Shown piece after piece: positions 63,210 to 64,000 of a DNA stretch of 64,000 nucleotides (position 1 is its first letter; every line of letters begins with the position of its first letter). The notes beneath the pieces are model-generated. The model had not been told where the DNA came from and searched no databases. It was given only the letters and a program-made list of their open reading frames with translations. The stretch is from Klebsiella pneumoniae (GTDB taxonomy: Bacteria > Desulfobacterota > Binatia > UBA12015): the NCBI GenBank assembly GCA_945872365.1, contig CAMBZJ010000001.1, positions 62,001-126,000 of the forward strand, written 5' to 3'. The position numbers and the translations under genes are program-made.

Positions 63210-64000
63210 GTGCACACGACGACTCGCTCCCGGACCCGCCACCTCGCCACGCTCCTTGCGATGGCACTCCTCGCCATCGCGGTCGCCTCTCCCCGGGCCG
63301 CCGTCGCGACGGACACGCCCTTCACGGTGCGCCCGAGCGTGCACCAGGTCGCCGTCCTCGACGCGCCTCCGGGCGCGGTCGTCCGCCTGCTGCGCAACGG
63401 TGAGCGACTCCAGGAGGCGGCGATCGACTCGCTCGGTTCGCACCTCTTCCGCAACGTCGAGTCCGGGCCGGGTTACCGCGTTCGGGTGATCGACGGCACG
63501 CGACTGCGCCGCTCCACCGCCTTCGAGGTCCTCGATGCAAAAGCGACGCCCGACGCTTCGCTCTACGCGGGCCAGGTGCTGCCGACCTCGAACCTGGGTC
63601 CGAACGCCGGCTACGGCTACCTCAGGATGCGCGACGGCACGACGCTCTCGGCGCAGGTCGCCTTGCCCGGCCCGCCCGAAAAGGGTCCCTACCCGGTGGT
63701 CGTCGAGTACTCCGGCTACGACCCGTCGAGCCCGTCGACCGGGCAGCCGCAGTACAAGCTGCTCCTGCCGAGCCTCGGCATCGCCTGGGTCGGCGTGAAC
63801 ATCCGCGGCACCGGCTGTTCCGGGGGCGCCTTCAACTACTTCGAGAACCTCCAGGCCCTCGACGGCTACGACGTGATCGAGACGGTCGCGGCGCAACCGT
63901 GGTCGAACGGGCACGTCGGCATGGTCGGGATCTCCTACGCGGGCATCAGCCAGCTCTTCGTCGCCCGCACCCGCCCGCCGCACCTCGATGCGATCACGCC
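63210..64000 (+). CDS. secreted CocE/X-Pro dipeptidyl-peptidase (S15) type hydrolase, cut by window edge
   Basis: An open frame from GTG at 63210 to the window end, ~263 codons. A signal peptide (~1-33, LATLLAMALLAIAVASPRAA) precedes a beta-rich N-terminal domain (VHQVAVLDAPPGAVVRLLRN). The alpha/beta-hydrolase start is MRDGTTLSAQVALPGPPEKG, PYPVVVEYSGYDPS, then the nucleophile elbow GMVGISYAGISQLFVA, whose Ser fits the GxSYxG of this family. The catalytic Asp and His lie beyond the window. An ATG at 63261 is the alternative start, but would shorten the signal peptide. Confidence 0.85.
   Translation, partial: MHTTTRSRTRHLATLLAMALLAIAVASPRAAVATDTPFTVRPSVHQVAVLDAPPGAVVRLLRNGERLQEAAIDSLGSHLFRNVESGPGYRVRVIDGTRLRRSTAFEVLDAKATPDASLYAGQVLPTSNLGPNAGYGYLRMRDGTTLSAQVALPGPPEKGPYPVVVEYSGYDPSSPSTGQPQYKLLLPSLGIAWVGVNIRGTGCSGGAFNYFENLQALDGYDVIETVAAQPWSNGHVGMVGISYAGISQLFVARTRPPHLDAIT

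Overview
The window is 64 kb of very GC-rich bacterial chromosome. Lipoprotein-type signals, a dTDP-rhamnose pathway (usually an envelope-polysaccharide precursor), a Bat-type VWA operon and a DsbA-like oxidoreductase point to a Gram-negative, cysteine-oxidising envelope. Acyl-CoA carboxylase, crotonase, thiolase/DUF35, PhyH and several SDR genes suggest an organism that degrades fatty acids or isoprenoids. The secreted CxxCH protein at 43.7 kb has Cys-rich helical N-terminal repeats of a kind I associate with Binatota/'deltaproteobacterial' metagenomes. The taxonomic placement is inference only; there is no rRNA or tRNA in the window.

Core-like part, 0-43 kb. A partial ABC-transporter binding protein and a TetR regulator overlap tail to tail. 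A DUF4301 gene is followed by the overlapping rfbB-A-C-D genes for dTDP-L-rhamnose. Next come a secreted subtilase with two C-terminal repeat domains, an N-formylglutamate-amidohydrolase-like protein, a SnoaL-like protein and a DsbA-like protein. Central carbon genes follow: malQ, gap and an unusual phosphofructokinase. On the minus strand, 24.5-16.1 kb holds SDR, GST-like, carboxyltransferase, biotin carboxylase/BCCP, crotonase and AtuA-like genes; the last four resemble the acyclic-terpene (Atu) or leucine (Liu) carboxylation pathway. On the plus strand, 24.6-33.1 kb is a complete MoxR-DUF58-BatA-BatB/C-BatD-BatE operon. A secreted possible cysteine-peptidase-like protein, an SDR, a membrane glycosyltransferase, a YihY/BrkB protein, a SnoaL-PhyH pair and topA follow.

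Accessory region, about 43.3-57.6 kb. It begins where dprA, next to topA, has lost its 5' part. It holds a large gene of visibly lower GC, a truncated oxygenase gene, an intact IS30-family element with 26-bp inverted repeats, a nonsense-mutated IS3 remnant, a two-winged-helix-like protein of unknown function, an IS21 end with an internally deleted istB fused in frame to an AbrB fragment, a Doc/AbrB toxin-antitoxin pair, a Fic protein, a Uma2-type protein, another transposase scrap, and a small RNA ligase beside a broken AAA ATPase gene. The ATPase/RNA-ligase pair and the winged-helix gene are the least explained items.

Right part, 57.8-64 kb. A RecQ helicase with an N-terminal extension is followed by a short duplicate of its own 3' end. 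Then come a small exported protein, a DUF35-thiolase pair, a metallophosphoesterase and the start of a secreted CocE/X-Pro-peptidase-type hydrolase cut by the window edge. Many genes overlap by 4 bp (GTGA, ATGA or TTGA), so translational coupling is common here.
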